A DNA stretch of 64,000 bases from Elephas maximus indicus (taxonomy: Eukaryota > Chordata > Mammalia > Proboscidea > Elephantidae), in the NCBI RefSeq assembly GCF_024166365.1, contig NC_064839.1, positions 32,748,378 through 32,812,377 on the forward strand, read 5' to 3'. The notes under the pieces were generated by a model. That model had not been told where the DNA came from and did not search any database. It saw only the letters and a program-made list of their open reading frames with translations. Made by a program: the position numbers and the translations under genes. This document shows positions 42,882-54,500 of the stretch, piece by piece; within the stretch, counting starts at the first letter, position 1, and each line of letters starts with the position of its first letter.

Positions 42882-43066
42882 GAGCCCTGATGGTGCAACG
42901 GTTTGCACTCATCTGCAAACTGAAAGCTTGGCAGTTGAAGCCCATCAAGCAGTTCCATGGAGGAAAGACCTGGCAATCTGCTTCTGTAAAGATTACAGCC
43001 AAGAAAACCCTATGGGGCAGCTCTACTCTGACACATGGGATTGCTGTGAGTCAGAACAACATCAAA
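42882..43066 (+). repeat. AfroSINE
   Basis: Forward: 'gagccctgatggtgcaacgg' to 'gattgctgtgagtcagaaca'. With the reverse copy 24 bp upstream it forms a head-to-head pair. Confidence 0.85.
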
Positions 43067-43068
43067 TG

Positions 43069-43095
43069 TTGAGTGTGTGTGTGTGTGCGTGTGTA
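43069..43095. repeat. (GT)n microsatellite at the SINE tail
   Basis: A short GT run directly at the end of the SINE, a common place for microsatellite birth. Confidence 0.85.
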
Positions 43096-43360
43096 TACTG
43101 CATACATACAGACATTGATCATTCCAGGCCACCAGCAATGCCACATATGCCCCCATTCCTGAGCCCATGGGGAGAGACTTTGGTCCAGTCTCACAGGTAC
43201 CAGGAGTTCTGGAAGGTCACTGACTAAGCTGATGTGCTCACTTGGCCATATCCAGGGCTCAACCAGGTAAAAATTCATCCTGAAATATGACTCACCCAGA
43301 CACAGAGCCAGCCCTCAAATGTAGGGGAAGAGCAGAAAATCACCCATGATCCTCCTCACA

Positions 43361-43446
43361 GAGCTGCTCCCCCTACCCCAGCTGCTCCTCCATCCCAGCT
43401 GCTCCGCCCACACCTCAGCTGCTCCCCTCACCCCAGCTGCCCCATC
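43361..43446 (+). repeat. Short tandem repeat, ~22-bp unit
   Basis: Four CAGCTGCTCC-type units separated by ccca-rich spacers. No coding value. Confidence 0.75.
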
Positions 43447-44609
43447 TTCAATGTCTCCACAATAATGGACTCTCCTCCTGCCTTCTGGGAGTAAATATTT
43501 TTAAGTGGAATAGCTTCCTTTTCTATAACCAAAAATCAGTTGTAAAATATAGTGGAAAGCAAAATCACATTCAAGATTTTCACAGCGATTATAAAGCATC
43601 TAAAAATACATTTAGCAAGAAAAATATAAGTGCTTTCTATGAAAACGTACTGATCTTTTTAAAGACCTAGAATGAGCGATCGTACTCATGAATATAAAGA
43701 GAGAACACCGTACATTTCTTACTCTTCCCCAAATTAATTCATGCGTGTAATGCTATCTCAGTCAGAGCCCTAAGTTATTATGTTAATTTAACAAACTGAT
43801 AATGAAGGTCACCTGAAGGTCAGTCTTAAGGGGAGCATCAGCCCAGCTGGCAACTGTAGGAAATGTCATGGGTGAGTCTATCAAGACGCTCTGTCAATAG
43901 AGAGAACATCAGAACTACCCAGAGTCTTACCCATTCTGTGGCCCAATACTGAAAGGGATCCTTTTAGATAATTCTTGCTAAGGTGTGGACAGTTGATAGA
44001 ACTTGGTGTGCATCTTCTGGAGATGGCTGCATTTTAACAGGAGACATCTAATGTTTAGCCAAACAAGTAGCTTTCTAATGGTGGGGTCTCAGGCACCAAG
44101 GCAAGAGAATGGAGAGGCGGCTGCCAATAAACTTCTGGCCTAAGACAGAGGAGGGAGTGTGGTATGGTGCAGGCAAGTCACCTTGGCAGACAGAGGTGGA
44201 GGTTGCACACTGGCAACAGTGGGGCTGGATAGCTCAGATGTGAGTGAATAGCTACAGGGGCCCAAGTGCCGGGACAAACAGACATCACTGACCATCCCAG
44301 ATGTCTGAGATGCTCTGAAGTTGGCAAAATTGGGAAACTGTCATAAAGAAAAGTCAGAATCCAGTGGGAGTTACTTGCACACCCTTCTGTAACCACAAAC
44401 GCCAAAGCGAGTGAGGAGGGTGTTGCCTGAGGCAGAAGACTAGCCCGCAGGGACTAGACCAGGGTTTTACTTCCAGGTGTGAATGACCCACAGGGAAATG
44501 CCAAGCAGTCATAAGAACCTTACTGGAGGAGGGGGAAGGTGGGAGGGCAGACACCCTGTCATGTTCTCGGGGTGGGGTTGGGGCTCTGAAAGGCAGCATA
44601 ACATCACTG
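43447..44609. other. Gene-free stretch
   Basis: Single-copy-looking DNA with no exon, RNA gene or named repeat. Confidence 0.45.
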
Positions 44610-44800
44610 CAACACATTAAGCACTTTCCGCACGCCTAAAATTGTGTTAGCAGTTATACATGCAATATCCTACCAATGGTGTTACTCCCATTTTTGAGAT
44701 GAAGAAACTGAGATTTAAAAAGACCAAGTAATCTACCCAGAATCACATAACGAATCAGTTGGTGGCAGATTCAAATCCATGCTGCCCACCAGCTCCAAAA
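44610..44800 (-). repeat. MIR SINE
   Basis: Reverse MIR with 'gatgaagaaactgagattta' core. A second, forward MIR-like piece follows at about 44820-44930. Confidence 0.7.
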
Positions 44801-44984
44801 CCTTTGCTTTTTAAGAATGGACCTGGGTTTATCTCTCGACTCTGCCATCAACTGGCTGTGCTACCTTATTCTGACTCCTTACCCTCTCTGAATCTCAGTT
44901 TTCACATCTCAGACATGGAGATGACTTTCTGGAACCATTGAGGCTGGATGTACCCCCAAAACTATTGCCCTGAAGTCTTCCTAA

Positions 44985-45282
44985 AACCAAACAATAGTTT
45001 AACTTAATTAGTAAAGAATGTCTAACTTGAGCATTGTGCTCTTTTAAAGAACTATCTATATGGGATCTAAATGACACAGAAACTAGAAAGGTTAGACGGG
45101 AAGTTTAGGGGGCAGTGAGTTTATGTTAAGGAGGGAGGAACAATTTGGAAAAGGAGAGTGAGAATGGTTGCACACTTGAAGAATGTAATCAATGCCACTG
45201 AATTGTACATGTAGAAATTGTTGAATTGGTGCACGTTCAGCTGTGTATATTTCCGACAATAAAATAATAAAAAGGTAATTCC
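44985..45282 (+). repeat. L1 3' UTR end
   Basis: 'actgaattgtacatgtagaa' and an 'aataaaataataaaaa' end, the usual 3' end of an L1 subfamily. Confidence 0.7.
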
Positions 45283-45322
45283 TTTAAATCGTGTGTTTCA
45301 TGTCCAGTGTGGTGCCAGGTGC

Positions 45323-45560
45323 TTAGAAAGCCCTTAACATGTATGCTTTGACTTCCCATGCAACATCAGCTGCCATCTGGGCGCGATTCTTCAAGCCATC
45401 ATCCTCCATCTTACCTCCTTCACTGTCTTCATGAAATCTATAGAAACTGTCTCGTAGGAAGAGTTCTATGGCATTCATAGGAAATTCATGGGGAAAGATT
45501 AGGGTTTCATCAGTGAATCCCAATGACTTTCCTCCATGACATTTCAAAGCAGCCAAGGAC
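45323..45560 (-). other. Unidentified open frame, possible pseudogene fragment
   Basis: A minus-strand frame of 78 codons, open further upstream, with plausible protein-like composition ('DETLIFPHEFPMNAIELFLR', then 'FYRFHEDSEGGKMEDDGLKN'). I do not recognise a family. There is no poly-A tail, clear splice site or neighbouring exon. It could be a relic of a processed pseudogene, a diverged exon, or chance. Confidence 0.25.
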
Positions 45561-45839
45561 CTTGCTATTCCTAGAGATCAAATGGCACTTGGAGAATTAT
45601 GTTTTCTGTTTTATCATAGGGAGATAATCCATCTAACCCTTAAACATCTGACAGTCAATAAACCTCAGGAGGAAACCAATGGAGAGGTACACCCTCCAGA
45701 ACAGCCCCCAGGGCCTTGTCTAGAAGAAATCACACCTGCCGTCCCCACTGTGTTGTGGAAGGTAATGAGTAGGATGGTGCTCAGATGTACAACCACTGAT
45801 GGGTTTCCATCCTAGACTGGGAGAGCCAGAGGAGCTTTC

Positions 45840-46200
45840 AGAATACTCTGACACCACCCCTGTATTTCACAGATGGGTAAACTGAGGCCTAGAGAGGGGG
45901 CTAACTTGTCCAAGTAATTGCTAAGTCTAAAAGTTGAACCCAGAGATCCTGATGCCTAGTCCAGGGCTGATCCCAGCACATTCAGCAACCTGTTCTTTGG
46001 GAGCTGGTGACAGCCCCATTATCAAAAACAACTCCTGCCTCCACCACTTACTGTTGGGGTACTGGGCCCTCTGCAAGCTGTTTAGCCTTAGTTTCCTCAG
46101 ATGTTAAAATGGGAGTAATGAAGTCAGCCTCGCAGGATTACGAGAGATGAGGATGTGAACACGCTGGCACAATTTTTAGCACGCAACAGGCAGTCAGATA
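45840..46200. repeat. Two MIR fragments
   Basis: Reverse MIR around 45860-45930 ('gggtaaactgaggcctagag'), forward MIR around 46030-46200 ('tttcctcagatgttaaaatg'). Confidence 0.6.
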
Positions 46201-46559
46201 GGGTTCTATTCTTCTTCCCGTCTTCATTACATACCTCTGACACAGATCCTGACACAGGACTTAAATGCAGGGAGTCTATATGGGAGGTGATCTCAGAAAG
46301 GGAGTAGGAAAGTAAGAGAGGAAGGGAAGGAAACCAATACTGGTATATTAACAAGTAGGTTACACAGTGGACTACTGAGACTCGATCCCACCAGCGACCT
46401 CTGGGGGACAGTACAGAATATGCTTCAGAATTCCCCACTCCCATCCCTGCTGAGGATAGAGAAGCTAGTGTATCTATTCCCAAACTCTCACCCATCACTG
46501 GCTGAGGATTGCTGCTGGTAGCACCAATGCCCCTGCACTTCCTGCCTGCACTGAGCACA

Positions 46560-47330
46560 AGTGGAGCAGGCCAGAGAAAGCACTTGGGAGAACAGGCACT
46601 TGCAATAGGAAGGCATCTGTGCCAATGGAACAAAGTGCGAATACAGGCAGGGCACTGCAAGTGGCTGCTACAGTCCACCCCTTGCACCACTCAGATCCAA
46701 TCATACCCCACATTAAGTTCTGTGTTCTGCCACTGATTTTTCAAAGTGGTGGCTGAACAAAATTTCTTAAAAATAAAATTACAGTGGAAGTATTGGTGGG
46801 ACAAGTTAAGTTCTTGCTGGGTCAGCTGGTCTTGAGTTGTAATTAATATTCATCATTACGTCCTCTACCAGCCATTCTGGAGTCCCTTTGGCTAGTTCTT
46901 CTACTGATCTAGGCTCTTGCCAGCCCTTTATTCCTAAGACTGTGAGTCCCGCATACCATGTCCAGGTATCATGCCTGTAATTGCCTGTTAATGGAAAACA
47001 CAGAAGCACCAAGAGGTGCCCTAGTTTATCCCCTGAGTTCTATAACATACTTTTTTCTGCCCCCATTGCATAGCAACAACCCAGCCTCCTCATGATAATT
47101 AGTCATTAGCCCTGCCAGTAATGTGACTCTTTCTTTGGCTACTGGTCTACCAGCCTGAGGAGCCCACAATGACCAGAAAATGGCTATAGCTTTAGAGGAA
47201 CCCTTACCGTACCCCTTGAGAATAAGGGTGTTGCTTCAGTAGACCCAAGTGGGCCACTGGGAATGATGGTGCAAAAGCCACTCTTGGTCCTCCTCTAAGT
47301 TGCCATATCATCCTATGCTTGGACCCAACG
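46560..47330 (-). repeat. Possible MaLR/ERVL internal fragment
   Basis: Contains stretches such as 'gtaattaatattcatcatta' and 'gtgggccactgggaatgatg' that resemble internal MaLR sequence in reverse. The assignment is by recollection only; no intact frame. Confidence 0.35.
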
Positions 47331-47723
47331 ACCTCCTATTTATCCAACAAACTTCTACAATGGGTCTCACAAGCAACCTTGTCTCAGTGACTGAGAGCAG
47401 GTCTACGAGCCATCAGCCTCCGCATCTTTCTGCTAGTATCTCATGGATTGGGTTCAGGGAGGGAGTCAACAGCCTGAGCTAACATGTCATCTGATCCCGA
47501 AGAGTGCTTGGCACCTGAAATAAGATATATACTAAAAATTTAAATGGGGCTGAGGAGGGATAACGTGCATTACACAGAGAGCAGCCCCAACCTCCCATTC
47601 CGCAAGTAACTTCAACTCATCCATCAAGACCTCCCTCCTCTTTTCCGGACTCCCTCCTCCCTGAGGCCTCCGCTGAACTGGAAGCCCTGAGACTGACAAT
47701 GACCAAAAAAAATAAAAATAAAA

Positions 47724-47918
47724 CAGGTGCTGTTAAGTTGATTCTGACTCATAGTGACCCCATGTGTCAGAGCAGAACCGCTTCATGGAATTTTCAAAGT
47801 TGTGACCCTTCCAAAGTAGATAGCCAAGCCTTTCTTCTGAGGTACCTCTAGGTGGGTTTGAACCACCACCTTTTCAGCTAGTAGCCAAGAGCTTAACCAT
47901 TTGCATCACCCAGGGGAT
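47724..47918 (-). repeat. AfroSINE
   Basis: Reverse: 'gctgttaagttgattctgac' to 'cttaaccatttgcatcaccc'. An L2-like piece precedes it at about 47590-47700. Confidence 0.83.
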
Positions 47919-47975
47919 CCTGACAGTCACCCATGGATTACAAAAGTTGCAATTATTCCTATCCTCAGTGGTCTG

Positions 47976-48150
47976 TGGAAACCCTGTTGGGCGTAGTGAT
48001 TAAACGCTATGGCTTCTAAGCAAAAGGTCGTCAGTTTGAATCCACCAGGTGCTCCCTGGAAACTCCGTGGGGCAGTTCTGCTCTGTCTTATAGGGTCGCT
48101 GTGACTCGACTCGGAATCGACTCGATGGCAAAAGGTATGGTTTGTTTGTT
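47976..48150 (+). repeat. AfroSINE
   Basis: Forward: 'ggaaaccctgttgggcgtag' to 'ctcggaatcgactcgatggc'. Second example of a reverse/forward SINE pair close together. Confidence 0.88.
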
Positions 48151-48159
48151 TTTTTGTTT

Positions 48160-49459
48160 GTTTAAGTGATTTATGCACATTGTCTCTTTTAATCCGCATG
48201 AGCCCACCTTACAGGAGGAAACAGCAACTCGGGGAGGGGAGAGGACTTGCTCGACCCAGCCTGCAGGGGCCGACCTGGGATTTGAACGGAAGTGGTTCCC
48301 TCTAGAGCCCTGCTCCTCACCAGTACACAGCAGCACCCCAGGATCCAGACATCAGACAGAGAGGGGGGATCAAGCCACACTCCCTTGCAGTGTGGTTCTT
48401 TGTTCAGAAAAAAGGAAAAAGGCCCCCAGGTTATAGTCGAAGATAACATGCCCCCTCCCACACCCCTCTGCAGCAGGGCGGGGGGTGGCCCTTTGTCTGC
48501 ACTCATTGCAGGAGAACTTGTTATGTCCACCAGACCAAATGTTCAAGTTTGCCTGAACAATTGAGTTCACACTGTTCTGGGGGGGCAGCAAGAAGATGCC
48601 TGTTTACCCCTCTGATCCAAAACACTCCCCAACCTTGCCCAAGGACCCCTGCTGAGAAACCAGCTTTGAAAAACCTGTTTCTGAAGTGGGGCAGGGCAGG
48701 AACTGGAGGAGCAGCCATACAGCCCACAAATGTTCTGCTTTCGGTATGGGAATAAAAGCAATTTCTAGGAAACGGATGAGTTTACTAAGAACCAGAAACC
48801 AAATGTTTGTTCCCTTTTTCATATCTTTGAGGCAGTAACAGCTGTGAAGGCTATTGGGTTGGCATTTACAGTTATAAGGAGGTCCGTCCAGTTTCATCTG
48901 CCCAGGTATCTCATCAGGGACAGAGAAGAGCTGTTCAGGAGTGACAGGACATCACGCAACCCTGCTGTTCCCCAGCCATGGGACGGCAGGGTGGCAGGAG
49001 CCCTTTGAGAACACAGAACGTTTCTTCAGCACAATGCGTGACCTCTGCTCCATCTCTGCTTGCGTAAAAGTATAGAAGGGCTTTCGATTGATTCTGCCAT
49101 TCTGCCTTAATTAATGGCTTCCACAGAACCCATTGCTTCATTGTCTTGTGGCCAAAATAAAAGAGAAACGGGTGTCTGAGAAGTGCTTGGATGTGTCGGG
49201 TGGAGGGCCAGAGTCCTGGGGCTGATTAGGTAATTAGATCTTTGTGTTTACCAGGCAAAAGGTCCCAGATTGGGGAGCTTGGATTGAGAAGGGGTAGGTG
49301 GGGTGGTCTCTATCTGCCTCCAGCTGGTTTCCACACCTGGAGGGCTGGGGCGGGGAGAACACAATGAAGCAAGGAGCTGGAGGGCCCCAGGGGAAAGAGA
49401 ATCAGTGGAGGACCACCTGGCTGGAAGCCCCTTAAACAGCTGGCATGATGGGAGGAGAA
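48160..49459. other. Gene-free stretch
   Basis: Single-copy-looking DNA with overlapping frames on both strands but no domain, splice pattern or RNA gene that I can support. Confidence 0.45.
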
Positions 49460-49610
49460 AGGGCCTGGGGTCAGGCCGGCCTGGTGGAGGACCCTCTCTG
49501 CCACTTGCTGGCTGCAGAACTTGCGCCGGTGACTCCCCTTCTCTGAGGTTCAGTTTCCCCATCTGTACACCACGGATGGCCATACCCATCTCACAGATCT
49601 CGTGGTGTTA
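49460..49610 (+). repeat. MIR SINE
   Basis: Forward MIR: 'ctgccacttgctggctgcag', 'cagtttccccatctgtacac'. Confidence 0.75.
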
Positions 49611-49982
49611 GGGCGTCTTAGGTCAGGCTCCCCAGAAGTAGACCCTGAAAAGAGAATTCAATCCAAGTGATTTATTAGGAAATGGCCAGGCAAGTCAATA
49701 GGGTAGAGGGAAAGGGGGGCCAGAAAGGAAGGTCAAGCAAGGGTTCAAGACAAGATCTATGCTACATAAAGTGTGGCCCATGGACCTGCGGCAACGACCA
49801 CACCTGGAGTTTGTCAGAAATGCAGAGTCTGGGTCCGCACTAAACCAGCTACAGCAGAAACTGCATGTCAACAAGACCCCCGAGGGATCTGAAAAATGCT
49901 GGTGCAGCACAAGCGCTAGAGATACCCATCCGGGACCAGTCCTGTTAAGGGCTGCCCTGAGGCAGGGGTGTGGGATAGTTGC

Positions 49983-50262
49983 TGTTGCTAGCTGCCCTCC
50001 AGTCAGCCCGACTCGTGAAGACCCCATGCGCGCACAGTGGGGCATGGGATGAGACCACTGTGCGCTGTAGGATTTTCATTAGCTGATTATTGGAAGTAGG
50101 TCACCAGGTCTTTCTTCCTCGTCCATCTCAGTCTGGAAGCGCCACTGGAACCTGTTCAACATCCTAGAAACATGCAAGCCTCCACTGACGGAAGGGTGGT
50201 GGCTCTGCATGAGGTTCATTGGCCAGGAGCTGAACCTGGGACTCCTGTTCTCAGGGTGCTGG
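49983..50262 (-). repeat. Long SINE variant, second copy
   Basis: Same subfamily as 26470-26800: 'gctagctgccctccagtcag', 'ggaagtaggtcaccaggtct', 'ggccaggagctgaacctggg'. Confidence 0.75.
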
Positions 50263-51420
50263 ATGGTGGTCGTAAACTCCCAAGCAGCTCCAGCTCCCTA
50301 GCCTGGCAGCCCCAGGGCAGCCTCAGAAGAGAGGAATGCACAGCTGGACCCATGTAGACACGTGGGTCAGAGGTCAAGCCCACCCAAGGTCAATAGACCA
50401 GGGAGCACCCAGGGACTTGGATGTTCTCGGGCCAGCTCCTTTATTCGGATCACTGGCTCTCTTGGGATCCGGCCCTGCCCCCACCTCTGGAAACTGGAAC
50501 TCCTGTGCTGTACACTTCCTTCTGGATAGCCACTGGGGATGGGTGGGATAGCCCAGAGGGTGGAGTCAGAAGCCCTTGATTTGAATCCTGGCTCTGCCAC
50601 ATACCATCTGTGTCCATGTGAGAAAGCTCTTGCTTTTGCCTGCACAGTGTGCATGACCCTGGTCCGCTTGACGTGGCCTTGGTGAAACTAAGGGTCAACA
50701 AGCCTCCTACCCCAGCCAGGAGATGGACCCCTGACCCAAGGGAAGCTAAGCAGACTTACCCTCCCAGGAATTCGTATCTTAAGCAGAATGACCCAATAAC
50801 GTAGAAGAAGAGAACGACTCTACCCTGCCCATTCACCCCAGCATAGACGCCTGAGTCTGCTGCCTATATCCCCGGGCAGTGTCTGGCTTCTGCCCTTTCC
50901 GAGGATAGTTTTTTCAGTCTGTCCTTTGTTCCTATGAATTCCCCTACCCACACCTACCAAAAAATTCCTTCCCAGCTTAATTCAGTTACAGTCATAATCC
51001 GTTGCTTGCCATCAAAGAATTCTAGCTGATACAATAGACCTTATCATCCCATTTTACAGATGAGAGAGCTGAGGCCCAAGAACGGATACATGCCTTGCCC
51101 TGGATCACATGTCTAATAAGCAATAGAATCAGAACTTTTATCAGGTCTTCTACCCCTCATCTACATGCCACAACACCCTCAATAACAGACATTTGGGAAG
51201 AAAGTATCAGGGAGAACATTTCTTTCACAGAAATGTCTGGAGGACCCAGAGGAAAAGCACCAACCCCACTCATCCAGGTTCAACACAGAGCCCTAAGCAA
51301 CCGGGATGGACACACCCTCAGGGGTTAAAAACCCCAAAGCTCTGTACTAAGAACTAAACCTTCAGGCAACGAGGCCCAGAATCCATAAAGAAGGAACCAC
51401 AAAACTGGAGGACAGGGTCC
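50263..51420. other. Gene-free stretch with two MIRs
   Basis: Forward MIR around 50560-50650 ('ttgaatcctggctctgccac') and reverse MIR around 51035-51185 ('cccattttacagatgagaga'). No exon seen. Confidence 0.5.
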
Positions 51421-51422
51421 GT

Positions 51423-51490
51423 GTTTGTTTGTTTGTTTGTTTGTTTGTTTGTTTGTTTGTTTGTTTGTTTGTTTGTTTGTTTGTTTGTTT
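51423..51490. repeat. (TTTG)n microsatellite, ~17 units
   Basis: A perfect tetranucleotide array of about 68 bp. It encodes a spurious 'VCLF' repeat. Confidence 0.97.
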
Positions 51491-52257
51491 AAGGAATATT
51501 TGTCAGAATTTTATATGATTTTCAAGGTTAATGGTATCATGATTCACAATAATGAAAGTCTCGTTTATCTACATATTAGTGTCCTGAAGCTAGCTTCATT
51601 TACATAATCATATATTGCATTTCAACCATCCTGAGCAGCTTGTTCCACGTTTGATGAAAACGTAAACAGTAATTTTATTTGGGCTCAATTGCGCACATAC
51701 TGCGTTTATGGAGCACCAAAAAATAACATTTTAATCTCACCAGCAAGTTGGGCTTATTACAACAAAATAAGAATATTGGTTAAAACACCAAGTCAGTTCC
51801 CCAAATGCCTTTGAAGGCTCCAGCCATGGTTGCAACTTTGCCCGGTCGGTTTGAATTGTATTTGCTCAAAGCAGGAAGAAGCTAAGTTCTTGGGATGAAT
51901 GTGTCCTTTAGACTCCAAGGTGTAAGTAGCCAGGGGGCCCCAGGATCCAAGGCGGTGAGGTGGGTGGGGAAGGTTCACCCATGTACGAGGATGGCTCTGT
52001 AACTGCCATGGAGGATACCGGAAGGATCCAGAAGTGGGAGGAAACCTGTTCATTATTTTGACACAAGACAGGATGAGCCACCATAAAGAGTCAGTTCAGA
52101 CAGAAGTGAGCACAAGCCTCGACCCCACCACCCCAACCTCGTCTCCAAGCTTCTTCCCCCCTTGAAGTTAATTCACCTTTTGTGTTCCCAATCTCCTTCT
52201 GATCGCTCACTCCTTCTGCAATGCCAGGCTGTGAGCTACGTGGAATGAACCAGTTGT
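51491..52257. other. Gene-free stretch
   Basis: AT-rich at the left, single-copy-looking at the right. No exon, RNA gene or named repeat. Confidence 0.45.
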
Positions 52258-52398
52258 TTCAGGGTAGAACTGAGCTCCACAGGGTCTTTAATGGCTGATT
52301 TTTCTGAAGTAGATCACCAGGCCTTTCTTCCGAGGCACCTCTAGGTAGACTCAAACCTCCAACCTCAGGGTGTTAACAATTTACACGACTCAGGGACT
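52258..52398 (-). repeat. AfroSINE, tail-truncated
   Basis: Reverse: 'gtagaactgagctccacagg' to 'acaatttacacgactcaggg'. Confidence 0.78.
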
Positions 52399-53539
52399 CT
52401 AGATACAATGAAGAAGCCCATCACTCACCAATTTGTACATATTTTATTTCCTGCCGGTGAGGGCAGGTCCAAATCTCAACATGTCTGGGGTCCCACATAT
52501 CTGAGGAGCAATGACGAACCCCACATGTGCTAAGATCTGGCCCTGCCCTCACAGGCAGGAAACAAAGCGTGCACAAATTGCTGCATGACAATGACCCTTT
52601 GCAAATGCTCTGTGAGCTGGACCAGGCTCACCTTGAGGTGGACACTGAGGCTCAGAGGGGTGAAGTCACTTGCTCAAGTTACAAGGCCATTGGCAGGGTT
52701 TGCAAGTCGGGAGAGGTGGCAGAAAGTCTTAAATGTTCACGAGAAATGTCGCACGTAGGTCTCCAGGGAACCAAAGGGAAAAGCAAGTTGGAAGTGTTGC
52801 CAGGTGGGGAGCCGCTGTGGATGTCTCCACAACATTGTCCTTCGCCACTGCCATGCAGAGAACACAAGCCCACATGTCAGTACCTGCAGCTCCCACCTCT
52901 GCCCAGGGCTTCTGCGCTGCTCTCACCAACAGGTGTTAAAAGCTAAAGTGAGAACGGCACACCTCTCCGGCAAACCTTCAGAGCAGCTCAGCTCTCACCA
53001 TCCCTGGGCTCCGGGGCAGCAGAAATGTCCTCACTAGTCAAGGCTCTGTCTGACGCCACGTTCTGCACATGGCAGGTCACACATGTATGATCCGTAGCCG
53101 AGAGCAGATGGAGAATGGTCAGATCAGGTTGTCCCTGGATCGGGTCCTAAACTGGCGTCTGTCTCCAGGGTGTGGAAGTCATGGGGAAGATATGAGATTT
53201 CTGCAGACACAGAGCAGGTGGGTGGGGAGGAGTGGCATGTTTGTTTCTGGTGACTCCTGGCAGCACATCAAGCCCTGTAGAAAATTCTGGGGCATGACAG
53301 TTCTCTGTAGACGGGACAGAAGACAGGGGAATGCACTGTAGCCAATTTTCAGGATGGAGTGAACCCACACAGCTCCCACCCCTGCCACACGTTTGTCGCA
53401 TCGATCCAACATTTTGAAGCTTTCACAGCACTTTTGTGACATGTAGACACCTAGGACAAAGATGCCTTTTTAAGACAGGGGTCTGAAAGGCAGTCTATCT
53501 CAAACCTGTATCTCCAGGGGAGCTCCGCTCCCCCCCAAA
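52399..53539. other. Gene-free stretch
   Basis: Reverse MIR around 52645-52690 ('gacactgaggctcagagggg'). The 139-codon frame crossing it has no domain and is not called. Confidence 0.45.
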
Positions 53540-53702
53540 AAAATCTCAACCCGTTGCCCAGCCAGTAGATTTCAACTCATGGCGACCCCATGTGTGTCAG
53601 CGTATAAATGCTCCATAGGGTCTTCTTGCTGTACAAACCCATCCAGTGGTACCATGGAAGAAAAAGCCTGGTCATCTGCTTTCATTAAGATTACAGCCAA
53701 CC
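53540..53702. repeat. AfroSINE composite (reverse then forward fragments)
   Basis: Reverse tail block 'agtagatttcaactcatggc' is followed by a forward middle block 'gtcatctgctttcattaaga'. Two broken copies. Confidence 0.65.
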
Positions 53703-53809
53703 AGGAAGGCTTCCTGAAGGAGGTCTCAGAATCTGGCCAAATGAAAGGGTTGGGCAGGGCGGAGAGGGTGGTAAAGGGATTTCATACTAAGAGCTCTGCT
53801 TGAGAAAAT

Positions 53810-54325
53810 AATACAAACAGCTAACATGTATTGAGGGCCTCCTACATGCCAGGCTCTGAATGTTTTACCATATTAACTATTCCTCACAACTGTCGTGTTA
53901 GGCAGAATAATGCCTCCCAAACACACACAAAGATGTCTGTGTCCAAAGCCCTGAAACCTGTGAGTGTCATCTTACATGGCAGAGGGGACTTTGCAGATGT
54001 AATTAGGCTAAGGAAGTTGAGATGGGATTATCCTGGGTAACCTGAGTGGGCCCAATGTTAATTACAGGGTCCTTATAAGTGAAAGAGGGGAGCAAGAGTC
54101 AAAGTCAGGGAGAGACTGGAAGGTGCTACACTGAAGGATTGGAAGATGGAGGAGAGGCCACAAGCCAAGGAATGCAGGCGGCGTTTAGAAGCTGGAAAAG
54201 GGAAGGAAGCAGATTCTTCCCTGGAGCCTCCACTGGCAGCCCTGCTGATACCTTGATTTCAGCCCAGTGAGACCCGTTTTGGACTTTGACCTCCAGAACT
54301 ATAAGATAATAAATCTGTAAAGTTA
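53810..54325 (+). mobile_element. MaLR-like LTR inserted in a MIR
   Basis: A reverse MIR ('gctaacatgtattgagggcc') at 53830-53895 is cut by an LTR-like element from about 53897 ('gttaggcagaataatgcctc') to 54325 ('agaactataagataataaat', then an A run). No coding region. Confidence 0.6.
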
Positions 54326-54339
54326 AAAAAAAAAAAAAA

Positions 54340-54500
54340 GATTACAGCCAAGAAAACCCTACAGAGCAGTTCTACCCTGCATACATGGGGTCACCATGAG
54401 GCAGAATCAACTCAACACCAACTAACAACAACAATCTTTACAAAAGATCTTCAGAAAAGCCACTCGGCGGTTTCAAACCAGCAACCTTTAGGGTAGCTGC
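54340..54500. repeat. AfroSINE fragments
   Basis: Forward 3' half 54343-54437 ('gattacagccaagaaaaccc' to 'accaactaacaacaacaat') after an A-run, then a reverse head fragment to about 54500. Confidence 0.75.

Noticed and set aside
51425..51607. Hydrophobic 'VCLF' repeat protein
   Set aside because: Translation of a TTTG microsatellite.
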